Shown one piece after another: positions 8,233 through 19,412 of a DNA stretch of 64,000 nucleotides. The notes under the pieces were generated by a model. The model made no database searches and had not been told where the DNA came from. It worked only from the letters and a program-made list of their open reading frames with translations. The stretch spans positions 1 to 64,000 of the forward strand of contig NZ_LAZU01000036.1 in NCBI RefSeq assembly GCF_000987955.1. The letters are read 5' to 3'. Source of the DNA: Paenibacillus sp. DMB20. GTDB taxonomy: Bacteria > Bacillota > Bacilli > Paenibacillales > Paenibacillaceae. Both the position numbers and the translations under genes were made by a program. Each line of letters opens with the position of its first letter. The first letter of the stretch is position 1.

Positions 8233-9712
8233 ATGTCCGAAGTAAAGGTACAAGTTGAAAAGCTAAAAAAACTATATAAATGGTGAATGGGTAGAAAGTA
8301 AAACTACTCAATACGAAGATGTATACAATCCAGCTACAAAAAGAAATCATTGCCCAAGTTCCAATCTCTACAAAAGAAGACCTTGATTATGCCGTAGAAG
8401 TAGCAGCGATAGCATTTGAAGATTGGAAAAACGAACCTGTTCAAAAACGGGCAAGAATACTATTTAAAATTCCAACAAATATTACAAGACAATAAAGAAG
8501 AGCTAGCTCGCATTATTACAATTGAAAATGGTAAAAATCTAAGCGAAGCATTAGGTGAAGTGGGACGCGGTATTGAAAATGTTGAATTCGCAGCTGGAGC
8601 TCCTACTCTCATGATGGGTGACTCATTAACAACGATTGCAAAAGATGTAGAAGTGACGAACTACCGTTATCCAATTGGGGTTGTCGGAGGCATCACACCA
8701 TTCAACTTTCCGATGATGGTACCTTGCTGGATGTTCCCAATGGCGATTGCAGTAGGGAATACATTTGTCCTGAAACCATCTGAAAGAACTCCATTATTAG
8801 CACAAAAATTAGCAGAATTATTAGAAGAAGCCGGCCTTCCTAAAGGTGTATTCAACGTCGTTCATGGTGCACACGATGTCGTAAACGGACTTCTGGATCA
8901 CCCGCAAGTGAAAGCTATTTCATTTGTTGGGTCACAACCCGTTGGTGAATATGTGTACAAACGCGGCAGCGAGAACCTAAAAACGTGTTCAAGCTCTAAC
9001 AGGTGCAAAAAACCACTCTATCGTTTTAAATGATGCCGATTTAGACCATGCAACAACAAATGTCATTGCCTCTGCCTTTGGTTCTGCAGGTGAACGCTGT
9101 ATGGCTTGCTCTGTTGTAACCGTAGAAGAAAGCGTTGCCGATGCCTTCCTTGAAAAATTAATCGGAAAAGCAAAAGATGTAACAATCGGAAACGGCCTGG
9201 ATGAAGGCGTGTTCTTAGGACCGGTAATTAGAGAACAAAACCATCAACGTACATTAGGCTATATCCAAAAAGGTATTGATGAAGGCGCAAAATTAGTTTG
9301 CGACGGCCGCGAAAGACAACCGGAAGAAGGATATTTTGTTGGACCAACTATTTTCGACGGTGTCACAACAGATATGAACATCTGGAAAGACGAAATTTTC
9401 GCACCTGTATTATCCATCATTCGTGTTAAAAATTTAAGAGAAGCAGTTGAAACAACAAATAAATCAGAATTTGCAAATGGTGCATGTATTTATACTTCAA
9501 ACGCTTCATCGATTCGTTACTTCCGAGAAAATATCGATGCAGGTATGTTAGGGGTTAACCTGGGTGTTCCGGCACCAATGGCGTTCTTCCCATTCTCTGG
9601 CTGGAAGTCTTCCTTTTATGGAACATTACCTGCAAACGGAAAAGATGGCGTTGAGTTCTACACTCGTAAAAAAGTAGTTACAGCAAACTACAAAGCACCA
9701 TCATTTGAATAA
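8233..9712 (+). CDS. iolA: Methylmalonate-semialdehyde dehydrogenase IolA (four +1 frameshifts)
   Basis: NAD/CoA-dependent oxidation of malonate semialdehyde to acetyl-CoA, the last step of the myo-inositol pathway. The repaired protein is about 491 residues, near the B. subtilis IolA length. Seen: GVVGGITPFNFPMM (NAD site), TIENGKNL, AISFVGSQPVGEYVYKRG, catalytic Cys in GSAGERCMACS, and PFSGWKSSFYG near the end. Breaks, each one extra A: A7 at about 8265-8271, A5 at 8338-8342, A4 at 8465-8468, A5 at 8979-8983. After removal the frame is open from ATG 8233 to the stop at 9712. First gene of the iolABCDJGE-like operon. Confidence 0.9.
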
Positions 9713-9790
9713 GAACAAGCTATTATCCCAGCTGCTTAAGGCTAGGGTAATAGCTATTCCAAAATGAACTACATAGGAGTTGATCATAAA

Positions 9791-10609
9791 GTGAGTAAAT
9801 TACTCCGAAAACCCAATTTGGTAGAAACGTCACCAGGTGTCAAAATCGTTCATGAAGTAACAAAAGAGAATGCACCATTAGAATATGTCGCAATGAAAGT
9901 TGTCGATTTAGCTTCAGGGTCAAGCTACCGAGAAAAATTAGGAAAAGTAGAATGCTGCATTGTGGCCTTAACTGGAAAAATAAATGTAACCGATGATAAA
10001 GAAACCTTTGCAAATATCGGAACGAGAGAAAATGTTTTTGAAAAGAAACCAACAGATAGTGTCTATGTTTCAAACGATCGTTTCTTCGTGGTGGAAGCGG
10101 TTTCGGGAGCGCGGATTGTTCTTTGCTATTCTCCATCAGAAAAGCAATTGCCTACCAGGCTTATAAAAGCGGAAGATAACAGCATTGAACATCGAGGAAA
10201 GTATCATAATAAACGGTTGGTACACAATATTTTACCGGACTCGGATCCATCTGCAAATAGTTTACTAGTGGTAGAGGTATTTACTGAAGGTGGAAACTGG
10301 TCCAGCTATCCGCCTCATAAACATGATCAAGACAACTTACCACATGAATCATTTTTAGAAGAAACATATTACCATGAAATAAATCCCAGACAGGGGTTTG
10401 TTTTCCAACGCGTGTATACAGATGATCGCTCGCTTGATGAAACGATGGCGGTGGAACATAGCGATGTTGTATTAGTTCCCGCAGGATATCATCCAGTAGC
10501 AGTTCCGGATGGGTATGAATCCTACTATTTGAACATTATGGCAGGACCGAAGCGTATCTGGAAATTCCATAATGAACCGGCACATGAGTGGATTTTAGAC
10601 CGTAAATAA
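9791..10609 (+). CDS. iolB: 5-deoxy-glucuronate isomerase IolB
   Basis: Isomerises 5-deoxy-glucuronate to 5-dehydro-2-deoxy-gluconate (DKG). 272 residues from GTG 9791, chosen because AGGAG lies 11 bases upstream and the N-terminus SKLLRKP matches IolB of Bacillus; the in-frame ATG at 9764 has no ribosome site. Cupin fold, with metal-ligand motif PPHKHDQDNLP, then ESFLEETYYHEI and VPAGYHPV. The C-terminus PAHEWILDRK is characteristic of the family. The frame is intact. About 80 bp downstream of iolA and followed by iolC on the same strand. Confidence 0.95.
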   Translation: MSKLLRKPNLVETSPGVKIVHEVTKENAPLEYVAMKVVDLASGSSYREKLGKVECCIVALTGKINVTDDKETFANIGTRENVFEKKPTDSVYVSNDRFFVVEAVSGARIVLCYSPSEKQLPTRLIKAEDNSIEHRGKYHNKRLVHNILPDSDPSANSLLVVEVFTEGGNWSSYPPHKHDQDNLPHESFLEETYYHEINPRQGFVFQRVYTDDRSLDETMAVEHSDVVLVPAGYHPVAVPDGYESYYLNIMAGPKRIWKFHNEPAHEWILDRK

Positions 10610-10631
10610 ATCGTGAGGAGTTGTCATTAGA

Positions 10632-11610
10632 GTGAAAGTGGAATTTAATTCAACGAGAAAGTTTGACATTATTGCCATTGGCCGCGCGTGTATGGATTTA
10701 AATGCTGTTGAATATAACCGTTCAATGGAAGAAACAATGACGTTTAAAAAAATATGTCGGCGGTTCTCCAGCAAATATTGCGATTGGAGCATCTAAGCTT
10801 GGCTTAAAAGCAGGCTTTATCGGGAAGCTGGCGGACGACCAGCATGGCCGTTTTATTGAACAATATATGGCTGCTGTCGGTGTAGACACATCCAATATGG
10901 TCGTTGATCAAGAAGGACATAAAACAGGCTTGACTTTTACCGAAATTAAAAGTCCGGAAGAGTGCAGCATCTTAATGTACCGCGATGAAGTGGCTGATCT
11001 TTACCTGGACCCTTCGGAAGTAGGTGAAGACTATATTAAACAATCAAAAATCCTTTTAGTTTCCGGAACAGCTCTAGCAAAAAGCCCATCTCGTGAAGCT
11101 GTCTTAAAAGCCGTTCAGCTGGCAAGGAAAAATGATGTAAAGGTTATTTTTGAGTTGGATTACCGTGGTTATACATGGGCATCCAAAGAAGAAACATCCA
11201 TCTATTATACATTAGTTGCACAGCAAGCAGATATTGTTATTGGTACCCGTGATGAATTTGATGTATTGGAAAATGTCGAAGAAGGCAACAATGAAGCAAC
11301 GATCGCCGCTCTATTCAAGCAGTCTCCTGAACTAATCGTGATTAAGCACGGTGTAGAAGGCTCATATGCATATACAAAATCAGGAGAGTCGTTCCGAGGT
11401 CATGCTTATAAAACAAAAGTATTAAAAACTTTCGGTGCTGGTGATTCATACGCTTCCGCTTTTCTTTATGCTTTAATCTCTGGTAAAGATATTGAAACAG
11501 CTCTAAAATACGGCAGTGCCTCCGCAGCTATTGTTGTAAGCAAGCACAGTTCTTCTGAAGCAATGCCAGCAGTTGAGGAAATCGAGCAATTAATTGCTGA
11601 AAGATCGTAA
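10632..11610 (+). CDS. iolC: 5-dehydro-2-deoxygluconokinase IolC (frameshift at 10746-10752)
   Basis: PfkB-family kinase that phosphorylates DKG to DKGP. 325 residues when repaired, the same as B. subtilis IolC. Start GTG 10632 with GAGGAG upstream. Seen: the early FDIIAIGRACMDLN segment, YVGGSPANIAIGASKLG, and the PfkB signature FGAGDSYASAFLYAL with the catalytic Asp near the C-terminus. The frame breaks in the A7 run at 10746-10752; removing one A gives TFKKYVGGSPAN. Sits between iolB and iolD, 31 bp before the latter. Confidence 0.92.
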
Positions 11611-11641
11611 AAAATTAGAAATTAACTAGAGGTGAAAGCTC

Positions 11642-13553
11642 GTGGGAAAAATCAGATTAACAACCGCGCAAGCCTTAATCAAATTTTTAAACCAGCAATA
11701 TATTCATGTTGACGGCAAGGAATTTCCTTTTGTCGAGGGGATTTTTAGTGTATTTGGCCACGGGAATGTATTAGGAATTGGCCAGGCGCTTGAGCAGGAT
11801 GCAGGCCATTTAAAGGTCATCCAAGGGAAAAATGAACAAGGTATGGCTTTGGCGGCCATAGCTTACAGCAAGCAAATGCTCCGCCAAAAAATCTATGCGG
11901 TAACAACCTCTGTTGGCCCGGGATCTGCTAACCTTGCTACAGCAGCAGCAACAGCACTTGCGAACAATATTCCGGTATTATTTTTGCCGGGTGATACATT
12001 TGCATCAAGACAACCTGACCCAGTTTTACAACAGGTTGAACAAGAATATAGCTTAGCTGTGACAACAAATGACGCCCTAAAACCTGTTTCAAGATATTGG
12101 GATCGAATCACTCGCCCAGAACAGTTAATGTCCAGCTTGATTCGTGCGTTTGAAGTGATGACAGATCAAGGCAAAGCTGGTCCGGCAACAATTTGCCTTT
12201 CGCAGGATGTTGAAGGGGAAGCGTTTGATTATGATGAAAAATTCTTTGAAAAACGTGTTCACTATTTAGATCGGAAAGCGCCGGTGGAACGTGAACTAAA
12301 AGGCGCAGCAGAGCTGATTAAAGCAAGTGAAAATCCGTTAATCCTTGTTGGTGGGGGAGCTAAATATTCAGGAGCCCGCGAAATTTTAATCGCACTTTCC
12401 GAAAAACACAATATTCCATTAGTAGAAACACAGGCTGGTAAAGCAACTGTCGAATCTACTTTTAAAAAATAATCTTGGCGGGATAGGCGTCACTGGTACG
12501 CTTGCCGCAAATAAAGCAGCCCGCATGGCAGATTTAGTGATCGGTATTGGTACGAGATATACAGATTTCGCAACATCATCTAAAACAGCATTCAACTTTG
12601 AAACAACGAAGTTTTTAAATATTAACGTCAGCCGCTTGCAAGCATACAAATTGGATGCCTTCCAAGTCGTTGCCGATGCAAAAGTAACATTAGAGCAATT
12701 GGAACCACTGTTAGAAGGATATGAGAGCGAGTTCGGACAAACGATTATTGAATTGAAAGAGGAATGGAAGCTTGAGCGTGATCGCTTAAGCAAAGTAACC
12801 TTTACTCGTGAAAGCTTTGATCCGGAAATCAAGAACCACTTCACACAGGAAATCCTAAATGAATATGCCGATGCCTTAAAGACGGAACTGGCACAAACAA
12901 CAGCCTTAATCGCTGTCAATGAGACAATTGCTCCAGAAAGTACGATTATTGCTTCTGCCGGATCACTTCCTGGCGATGTCCAGCGGATCTGGAATCCGAC
13001 TGTGCCGAATACGTATAACGTAGAGTATGGTTATTCCTGTATGGGTTATGAAGTATCTGGTGCCTTAGGCGTTAAATTGGCTGAACCGGATAAAGAAGTT
13101 TACTCACTTGTTGGTGACGGAAGCTTCCTCATGCTGCATTCTGAACTGATTACTTCTATTCAATATGGACAAAAAATTAATGTTGTTCTTTTTGATAATT
13201 CGGGCTTTGGCTGTATTAATAACTTGCAAATGGAGAATGGCGGCGGCAGCTATTTCTGCGAATTTAGAACCCATGACAACAAAATTTTGAACATTGATTA
13301 TGCAAAAGTTGCTGAAGGTTATGGGGCGAAAACGTACCGCGTGAATACGATTGAACAATTGAAAGAAGCTTTGGAAGATGCGAAGAAGCAGGAAGTGTCA
13401 ACATTAATCGATATAAAAGTACTTCCAAAAACGATGACGGACGGCTATGACAGCTGGTGGAATGTCGGTGTGGCAGAAATATCCAATAGGGAAAGCATTC
13501 AAAAGGTATATGAATTAAGAAAGCAAAAATTAGAAATGGCTAGACAATTCTAA
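11642..13553 (+). CDS. iolD: Trihydroxycyclohexane-1,2-dione hydrolase IolD (frameshift at 12464-12469)
   Basis: Thiamine-diphosphate enzyme that opens the ring of 3D-trihydroxycyclohexane-1,2-dione to 5-deoxy-glucuronate. 636 residues after repair, normal for IolD. Seen: GHGNVLGIGQALEQ and the GKNEQGMALAA segment in the PYR domain, SVGPGSANLATAAATALAN, PGDTFASRQPDPVLQQ, and the ThDP/Mg motif GDGSFLMLHSEL...NSGFGCINN. GTG start at 11642 with GAGGTG upstream. The frame breaks in the A6 run at 12464-12469; one A removed gives STFKNNLGGIGVTGT. Confidence 0.94.
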
Positions 13554-13633
13554 TTGGATGTAATCGTATCAATTTTATTAGTTTGGTCTATTTATATTAG
13601 TACTTATAACTGGTTTCACAAGAGAGGTGAGAA

Positions 13634-14504
13634 GTGACTTTGGCTGCAACAAAATTAGTTTCGATGAAAGAGATGCTTTTAAAAGCGAAAGCAGGAAAAT
13701 ATGCAGTTGCGCAAATTAATATTAATAATTTTCAATGGGCCGAAGCCATTTTGGAAGCGGCTCAAGAAGAACAATCTCCGATTATTGTAGCATCTTCTGA
13801 TAGACTTGTAGATTACTTAGGCGGATTTAAAACAATTGCAACTATGATTAATAGTATTGTCGAGCATAAAAAATATTACCGTTCCAGTCGCTTTACACCT
13901 AGACCATGGAAGCAGTGTGGATCGATGTAAAGAGGCGATTGATGCCGGATACACTTCCGTCATGATTGATGGATCACACCATCCAATTGATGAAAATATT
14001 GCAATGACCAAGCAAGTGACGGATTATGCAAGACGTCACGGTGTTTCAGTCGAAGCAGAAGTTGGGACAGTAGGTGGTAACGAAGACGGTCTTATTGGCG
14101 GAATTCAATATGCAGATCCAGAGGAATGTTTACGTATTGTGGATGAAACCGGGATAACTGCGTTAGCGGCTGCACTTGGTTCTGTTCATGGTCCGTATCA
14201 AGGTGAGCCAAAGTTAGGATTCTCGGAAATGAAGGAGATTTCAGAAAAGACCGATGTACCACTCGTGTTACATGGCGGCTCCGGTATCCCTGATTACCAA
14301 ATTCAAAAGGCAATTGAACTTGGTCATGCGAAGATTAATGTGAATACAGAATGTTTGCAGGCCTGGACGAAAGCTGTTCGTGAGGTACTGAATCACGACA
14401 AGAAAATATATGATGCACGTGCCATCCTTTCTCCAGGAAAAGAAGCGGTAAAACAGACCGTCATAGCAAAAATTAGGGAATTTAAATCAAGTCATAAGGC
14501 ATAA
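13634..14504 (+). CDS. iolJ: DKGP aldolase IolJ (class II, frameshift at 13868-13873)
   Basis: Class II aldolase of the fructose-bisphosphate aldolase family that cleaves DKGP into dihydroxyacetone-P and malonate semialdehyde. 289 residues repaired. Seen: VAQININNFQWAEAIL, zinc-ligand segments ALHLDHG and GTVGGNEDG, LHGGSGIPD and INVNTECLQAW. Start GTG 13634 with GAGGTGAG upstream. The frame breaks in the A6 run at 13868-13873; one A less gives EHKNITVPVALHLDHG. A generic FBP aldolase is less likely because of the position inside the iol operon. Confidence 0.9.
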
Positions 14505-14649
14505 TGAAAGTGTTATGAACAGTATATTCAAGTAGGAGTAATCAAAATATAACCAAAAGTTAATACATACTTGAGTATTTTACTGCAATCTGATTTTTTT
14601 TGAAACTATGAAAGCGTTTATTAATTCAGATAAACCGGGGAGGAACACC
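14505..14649. promoter_or_regulatory. Internal IolR-like site and cre before iolG
   Basis: Between iolJ and iolG lie adjacent 11-mers TAATCAAAATA (14539-14549) and TAACCAAAAGT (14550-14560); the second fits WRAYCAADARD exactly. A weaker cre-like sequence TGAAAGCGTTTATT (14609-14622, two mismatches) follows. This suggests a second IolR-controlled promoter inside the cluster. Confidence 0.55.
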
Positions 14650-15672
14650 ATGAACGAAGTAAGAGTAGGTATTGTCGGATTAGGCAGATTAGGAAGAACA
14701 CATGCCATCAATTTAGCGCAAAATGTTCCAGGTGCGAAACTGGTAGCAGCCTGCAGTTTTGTAGAGGATGAATTGGAATATGCCAAGAATGAACTAGGTG
14801 TAACAGAAACATATACATCCTATGAAGAAATGGTTGATAGTCCAAACCTTGATGCTGTGTGTATTGTTTCGCCATCCGGCTTCCATCCGAAACAAATTCG
14901 TTTAGCGATGGAAAAAGGCTTACATGTATTCAGTGAAAAACCAATTGGATTAGATATTGAGGATATTGAAAAAACAATCGAAGTCATAAACGCTCATCCG
15001 GAACAAATCTTCCAACTTGGATTTATGAGAAGATACGATGAATCCTATCAATATGCCAAGAAAATGGTGGACGAAGGCCAATTAGGCGAATTAACTATAG
15101 TTCGCTGCTACGGCATCGACCCAAGTTCAGGGTTGGAGAGCTTCGTTAAATTTGCCCGTAACAGCAATAGCGGCGGTTTATTCTCGGACATGTCTATCCA
15201 TGATATTGATATAGTTAGATGGTTTACGAAAAAAGAAGTCAGTCGTGTCTGGGCAATGGGTAAAAATGCTGCTTATCCGGAGTTGAATGAATTAAATGAA
15301 TTAGAAACCGGTGCCGCTATGATGCAATTAGAAGATAAAACCATGGCGATTTTAGTGGCAGGACGAAATGCGGTACATGGTTATCATGTTGAAACAGAAT
15401 TGATTGGAACAAAAGGAATGCTTCGTGTTGCTGCTGCTCCGGAGAAAAACCTGGTAACAGTTTTTGATGAAAATGGTGCAGTTAGACCTACTTCACAAAA
15501 CTTCCCAGAACGGTTTAGAGATGCGTTTGTCAATGAAATGAAGGAGTTTATTTCTTGCATTAAAGAAAAACGTCAACCTGAAGTAAGCGCTTTTGATGGT
15601 CTGCAAAGCACTAAAGTTTCCATTTCCTGTCAGTTATCTGTCGAAACAAATCAAATTGTTGAAGTGAAGTAA
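14650..15672 (+). CDS. iolG: Inositol 2-dehydrogenase IolG
   Basis: NAD-dependent oxidation of myo-inositol to 2-keto-inositol, the first pathway step. 340 residues, Gfo/Idh/MocA family. Seen: Rossmann motif VGIVGLGRLGRTHA at the N-terminus, the SEKPIGLD motif with the conserved Lys near 100, and the Gfo/Idh catalytic region DMSIHDIDIVRWF with the Asp/His pair near residues 180-190. Start ATG 14650 selected by GGGGAGG at 14637-14643; an upstream in-frame ATG lacks a ribosome site. It has its own putative IolR site and is followed by iolE. Another sugar dehydrogenase of this family is possible, but the context favours inositol. Confidence 0.9.
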   Translation: MNEVRVGIVGLGRLGRTHAINLAQNVPGAKLVAACSFVEDELEYAKNELGVTETYTSYEEMVDSPNLDAVCIVSPSGFHPKQIRLAMEKGLHVFSEKPIGLDIEDIEKTIEVINAHPEQIFQLGFMRRYDESYQYAKKMVDEGQLGELTIVRCYGIDPSSGLESFVKFARNSNSGGLFSDMSIHDIDIVRWFTKKEVSRVWAMGKNAAYPELNELNELETGAAMMQLEDKTMAILVAGRNAVHGYHVETELIGTKGMLRVAAAPEKNLVTVFDENGAVRPTSQNFPERFRDAFVNEMKEFISCIKEKRQPEVSAFDGLQSTKVSISCQLSVETNQIVEVK

Positions 15673-15727
15673 TATAACCTAGATTCATAAATTTGCAAAC
15701 TTACACATTTCTAGGGAGGAAATAAAC

Positions 15728-16655
15728 ATGGTATCAGAAACAAAAAATCAAGTTCGGTTGTGCTCCTATTGCCTGGACAAATGATGATATGCCTGAATTA
15801 GGCGGGGAAAATACATTTGAACAATGTATTAGTGAAATGGCCCTAGCCGGCTATACAGGTACAGAAATTGGCAATAAGTATCCTCGTGACCCTGAAACAT
15901 TAAAGAACTATTTAGAACTTCGAAATCTTCAAGTAGCCAGCGCCTGGTTTAGTGCACTTTTAACAACAAAGCCATTTGAAGAGACAAAACAAGCCTTTAT
16001 AGAGCATCGTGATTTCTTGCATGCCATGGGGGCAAAAGTAATTGTTGTATCTGAACAAGGACATAGTGTTCAAGGGCAGATGGATACACCAGTATTTAAA
16101 GAAAAACCAGTATTCACGGATGCTGAGTGGGTTAAATTAACGCAGGGATTAGAGGCGTTGGGGGATTTAGCCCATGAGAAAGGAATGGAAATTGTTTACC
16201 ATCACCATATGGGTACAGGCGTTCAAACCACTGCCGAAATTGAACGGCTAATGGAAAACACATCACCTGAGAAAGTTTCCTTGTTATTTGATACAGGCCA
16301 TCTTGTATTCTCTGGTGAGGACCCAATTGAAATCTATCGCAAATACCAATCACGGATCAAACATGTCCATTTTAAAGATATTCGGGAGACAGTTGCAAAA
16401 GAAGTTAAGGAAAATCAAGATAGCTTCCTGACAGGAGTTAAAAAAGGTGTATTTACGGTTCCTGGCGACGGCATAATTGATTTTGCTCCAATTATGAAAG
16501 CGATTACCGAAAGCGGATACAAAGGCTGGATTGTTGTAGAGGCAGAGCAAGATCCGGCAAAGGCAAATCCATTTGAATATGCATTAAAGGGAAGAAAGTA
16601 TATTGAGCAATTAATGCCCCAAAACAGCCGGTCTAAAAATTTAGTAAGCAAATGA
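15728..16655 (+). CDS. iolE: Inosose dehydratase IolE (frameshift at 15742-15747)
   Basis: Dehydrates 2-keto-myo-inositol to the trihydroxycyclohexanedione substrate of IolD. TIM-barrel fold of the xylose-isomerase-like AP-endonuclease-2 group, about 308 residues. Seen: FGCAPIAWTNDDMPELGG, GYTGTEIGNKYP, YHHHMGTGVQ, LLFDTGHLVFSGEDP, IKHVHFKDIR and VVEAEQDPAKANPF, which cover the metal-binding Glu/Asp/His set. Start ATG 15728 follows GGGAGG. The frame breaks in the A6 run at 15742-15747; one A less gives SETKIKFGCAP. Confidence 0.92.
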
Positions 16656-16707
16656 GCATCCTAGCGTTAGTTCGCAGCAAGATTTTTCAACAGTGGGAGG
16701 GTATACT

Positions 16708-18304
16708 TTGGTCATTTTTTCAGTTATTTCGTTTATTATCCTTATTGGTGTCATATGGCTGTATGCCTTTAAGAGAAGTAAAGCAGTTGATAATAGCAGT
16801 TCGGAAGGGTTTTTCCTTGGCGGTCGAAGTTTAACAGGGATTACAATTGCCGGTACGATTATTATGACCAATTTGTCAACAGAGCAAATTGTTGGCCAAA
16901 ACGGCCAAAGTTTTGCTGGCGGTATGGAAGTAATGGCGTGGGAAGTTACAGCCGCGATTGCTTGTGTGTTTTTGGCCCTTGTCTTTCTTCCGAAATATTT
17001 AAAATATGGCGTGAACACGGTATCCGATTTCATTGAGATCCGTTATGATACAACCACGAAAAGAATTGTATCCGCTTTATTTATTTTTACCTATATGACT
17101 TCATTTTTACCGGTTGGTTTTATATTCAGGCTCACTTGTTTTTAATAAGATATTCCACATCGATAAAGCGTTAGGGATTGACCCGTTAGTAGCAGTTGCA
17201 CTCATTTCGGCCATGATTGGTATTTTCGGCATGTTATATTTGTTAATTGGCGGATTATCATTGAGTGCCTTTAGTGACACGATTTATGGTGTCGGACTGC
17301 TTATCGGCGGTCTATCCATCCCTGTTATCGGCTTGACGATTCTGGGTGACGGCAGCCTTTTTGGCGGAATGGAAACAGTTAAAGATCAAACACCACAATT
17401 ATTAAATGCCATTGGTGCTGTTGATTCAAAAATTGTTCCATGGCCGACCCTATTTATAGGGATGTTATTCAATAACCTCTTCTTCTGGTGTACAAACCAA
17501 ATGATCGTTCAAAAAACATTAGCTGGAAAAAGTCTAAAGGAAGGACAAAAAGGAGCATTATATGTTGGCTTCTTTAAAATCTTTGGCTCTTTGTTCTTAG
17601 TATTCCCGGGAATTATTGCATTTAATATGTTTGGCGACACTCTTGCAACACCGGACGATGCGTACCCAACTTTGGTTACCCATGTATTGCCTGAGTGGGC
17701 ATACGGAATTTTCGCAGCAGTTATTTTTGGTGCCATCTTAAGTTCATTTGTTGGCGCCTTGAACGCAACAGCTACATTGTTCACACTTGATTTTTACAAA
17801 CCGATTATTAAAAAGGATGCAGCCGATAAGCAGGTTGCTAGGGCAGGAAAATTTATTACAATTATAGTCGGATTAATTTCCGTTTGTATCGCTCCTCTCA
17901 TTTCATTCGCACCGGATGGACTGTATGCCGTTGTGCAAGAGTTTAACGGAATATATAGCATGCCATTATTGGCGCTAGTTTTACTAGGATTCTATTCAAA
18001 ACGTGTAACGCCGCTAGCAGCGAAAATAACATTTGTCTTCCACATTGCAATCTATGGATTGTCAAAATTTTTCTTAGCAGACATTCATTATCTATATGTA
18101 TTAGGATACTTATTCCTGGCAGATGTGCTGATCATGTGGTTGGTTGGAATAATCAAACCATTGGATGCTCCATTTGAGTTTCGGGAAAATATTAACAAAG
18201 TTGATTTAACTCCATGGAAGCATAGAAAATGGGTGGCAGCATTGGTGATTATTACGATGATTGGTATGTATATCTTCTTCTCCCCACTAGGTGTTGCAGA
18301 ATAA
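16708..18304 (+). CDS. Sodium/solute symporter (SSS family), probable inositol uptake (frameshift near 17116)
   Basis: Twelve-plus-helix membrane protein of the SSS (SGLT-like) family, about 530 residues repaired. Seen: EGFFLGGRSLTG near the N-terminus, IMTNLSTEQIVGQNGQSF in TM1/2, SDFIEIRYD, and GAILSSFVGALNATATLFTLDFYK, the Na-site region. Start is probably TTG 16708, seven bases behind GGGAGGG; GTG 16693 is the alternative. The frame breaks at about 17113-17117 (one extra base, probably G), and repair gives LPVVLYSGSLVFN. It replaces the MFS-type IolF found in B. subtilis. Inositol as substrate is inferred from position only. Confidence 0.85.
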
Positions 18305-18333
18305 AGTTGATAGTAGGAAAGGATGTCTTACAG

Positions 18334-19350
18334 ATGAAGGATTCAAAGAATGTAGTCGGGGTTATTGGTGCAGGCAGAATTGGTAAATTACACATAGATA
18401 ACATGAAAAACATGAAAAATGTACGTCTTAAAACCGTTTCCGATGTTTTTGCCGATCAATTGGAAGAGTGGTTCAAATCATCCGGTGTCGAAAATATGAC
18501 AAAAGACTACCATGATATTATCAATGACCCGGAAATCGATGCCATCTTTATTTGTTCTCCAACCGATACACATACAAGTATTATTAAAGAAGCAGCTAAT
18601 AGCGGAAAGCACATCTTCTGTGAAAAGCCAATCAGCTTCTCGGATGAAGAAACGTTGGAAGCTTACGAAGTGGTGAAGAAAACCGGGGTTAAATTTCAAA
18701 TTGGTTTTAATAGAAGATATGACCGCAACTTCAGTAAAGTCAGAAATTTGGTAGAAACGAAAGAAATTGGCGACCTGCATATTTTAAAAATAACCTCCAG
18801 GGACCCTGAGCCGCCGTCATTAGATTATGTATCACGTTCCGGGGGGATTTTTGTTGATATGGCCATTCACGATTTTGATATGGCACGTTTTATCACAGGT
18901 TCCGAAGTAGAAGAAGTGTATGTTCAAGGAGCCGCCCTGGTGAATCCAAAAATTGCTGAATTAGGTGATATTGATACAGCAATTATTTCGATGAAATTCG
19001 CTAATGGGGCAATCGGGGTGATTGACAACAGCCGTCAAGCGGTTTACGGCTATGATCAACGTCTTGAAGCATTCGGTTCAAATGGTTCTGCTATCGCAAA
19101 CAATGAAACGGAATCAAGAGTAGAAGTTTTATCTAAAGAAGGTGTGATAGGAGATAATCCATTACATTTCTTCTTAGAAAGATACTATGATGCGTATATT
19201 CGTGAAGTAAAGGAATTCTTTGAAGCAATCGAGAGTGACACGGAGGTATCATGCAATTTCGTAGACGGCTTTATGGCACAAAGAATTGCCATGGCAGCCA
19301 AAAAATCATTGGAAACCGGCCAGCCAGTGAAGGTTGATAAATTATCATAA
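18334..19350 (+). CDS. Second Gfo/Idh/MocA-family inositol dehydrogenase
   Basis: 338 residues, intact frame. Rossmann motif VGVIGAGRIGKLH, CEKPISF with the conserved Lys, GFNRRYD, and DMAIHDFDMARF in the catalytic region. Paralogous to the iolG product at 14650 rather than a duplicate, since the two differ through most of their length. Likely acts on another inositol isomer such as scyllo- or D-chiro-inositol, as IolX/IolW do in Bacillus; this is inference. Start ATG 18334 with AGGAAAGGA upstream. Last gene of the plus-strand operon, followed by a terminator hairpin. Confidence 0.85.
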   Translation: MKDSKNVVGVIGAGRIGKLHIDNMKNMKNVRLKTVSDVFADQLEEWFKSSGVENMTKDYHDIINDPEIDAIFICSPTDTHTSIIKEAANSGKHIFCEKPISFSDEETLEAYEVVKKTGVKFQIGFNRRYDRNFSKVRNLVETKEIGDLHILKITSRDPEPPSLDYVSRSGGIFVDMAIHDFDMARFITGSEVEEVYVQGAALVNPKIAELGDIDTAIISMKFANGAIGVIDNSRQAVYGYDQRLEAFGSNGSAIANNETESRVEVLSKEGVIGDNPLHFFLERYYDAYIREVKEFFEAIESDTEVSCNFVDGFMAQRIAMAAKKSLETGQPVKVDKLS

Positions 19351-19359
19351 TCTAAAAAT

Positions 19360-19403
19360 AACAGGGGGATGTCTGAATGAATTGGACATCCCTCTGTTTG
19401 TTT
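19360..19403 (+). terminator. Terminator at the end of the iol operon
   Basis: AACAGGGGGATGTC (19360-19373) pairs with GACATCCCTCTGTT (19385-19398) with one mismatch, followed by a T-rich tail (TTGTTTGTT). It begins ten bases after the stop of the last dehydrogenase gene. Confidence 0.85.
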
Positions 19404-19412
19404 GTTAAAAAA

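Noticed and set aside
8233..19350. Genuine decay (pseudogenisation) of the inositol operon
   Set aside because: All lesions are single-base homopolymer changes, with no stops, deletions or missing catalytic residues, and the GC-rich native genes show the same lesions.
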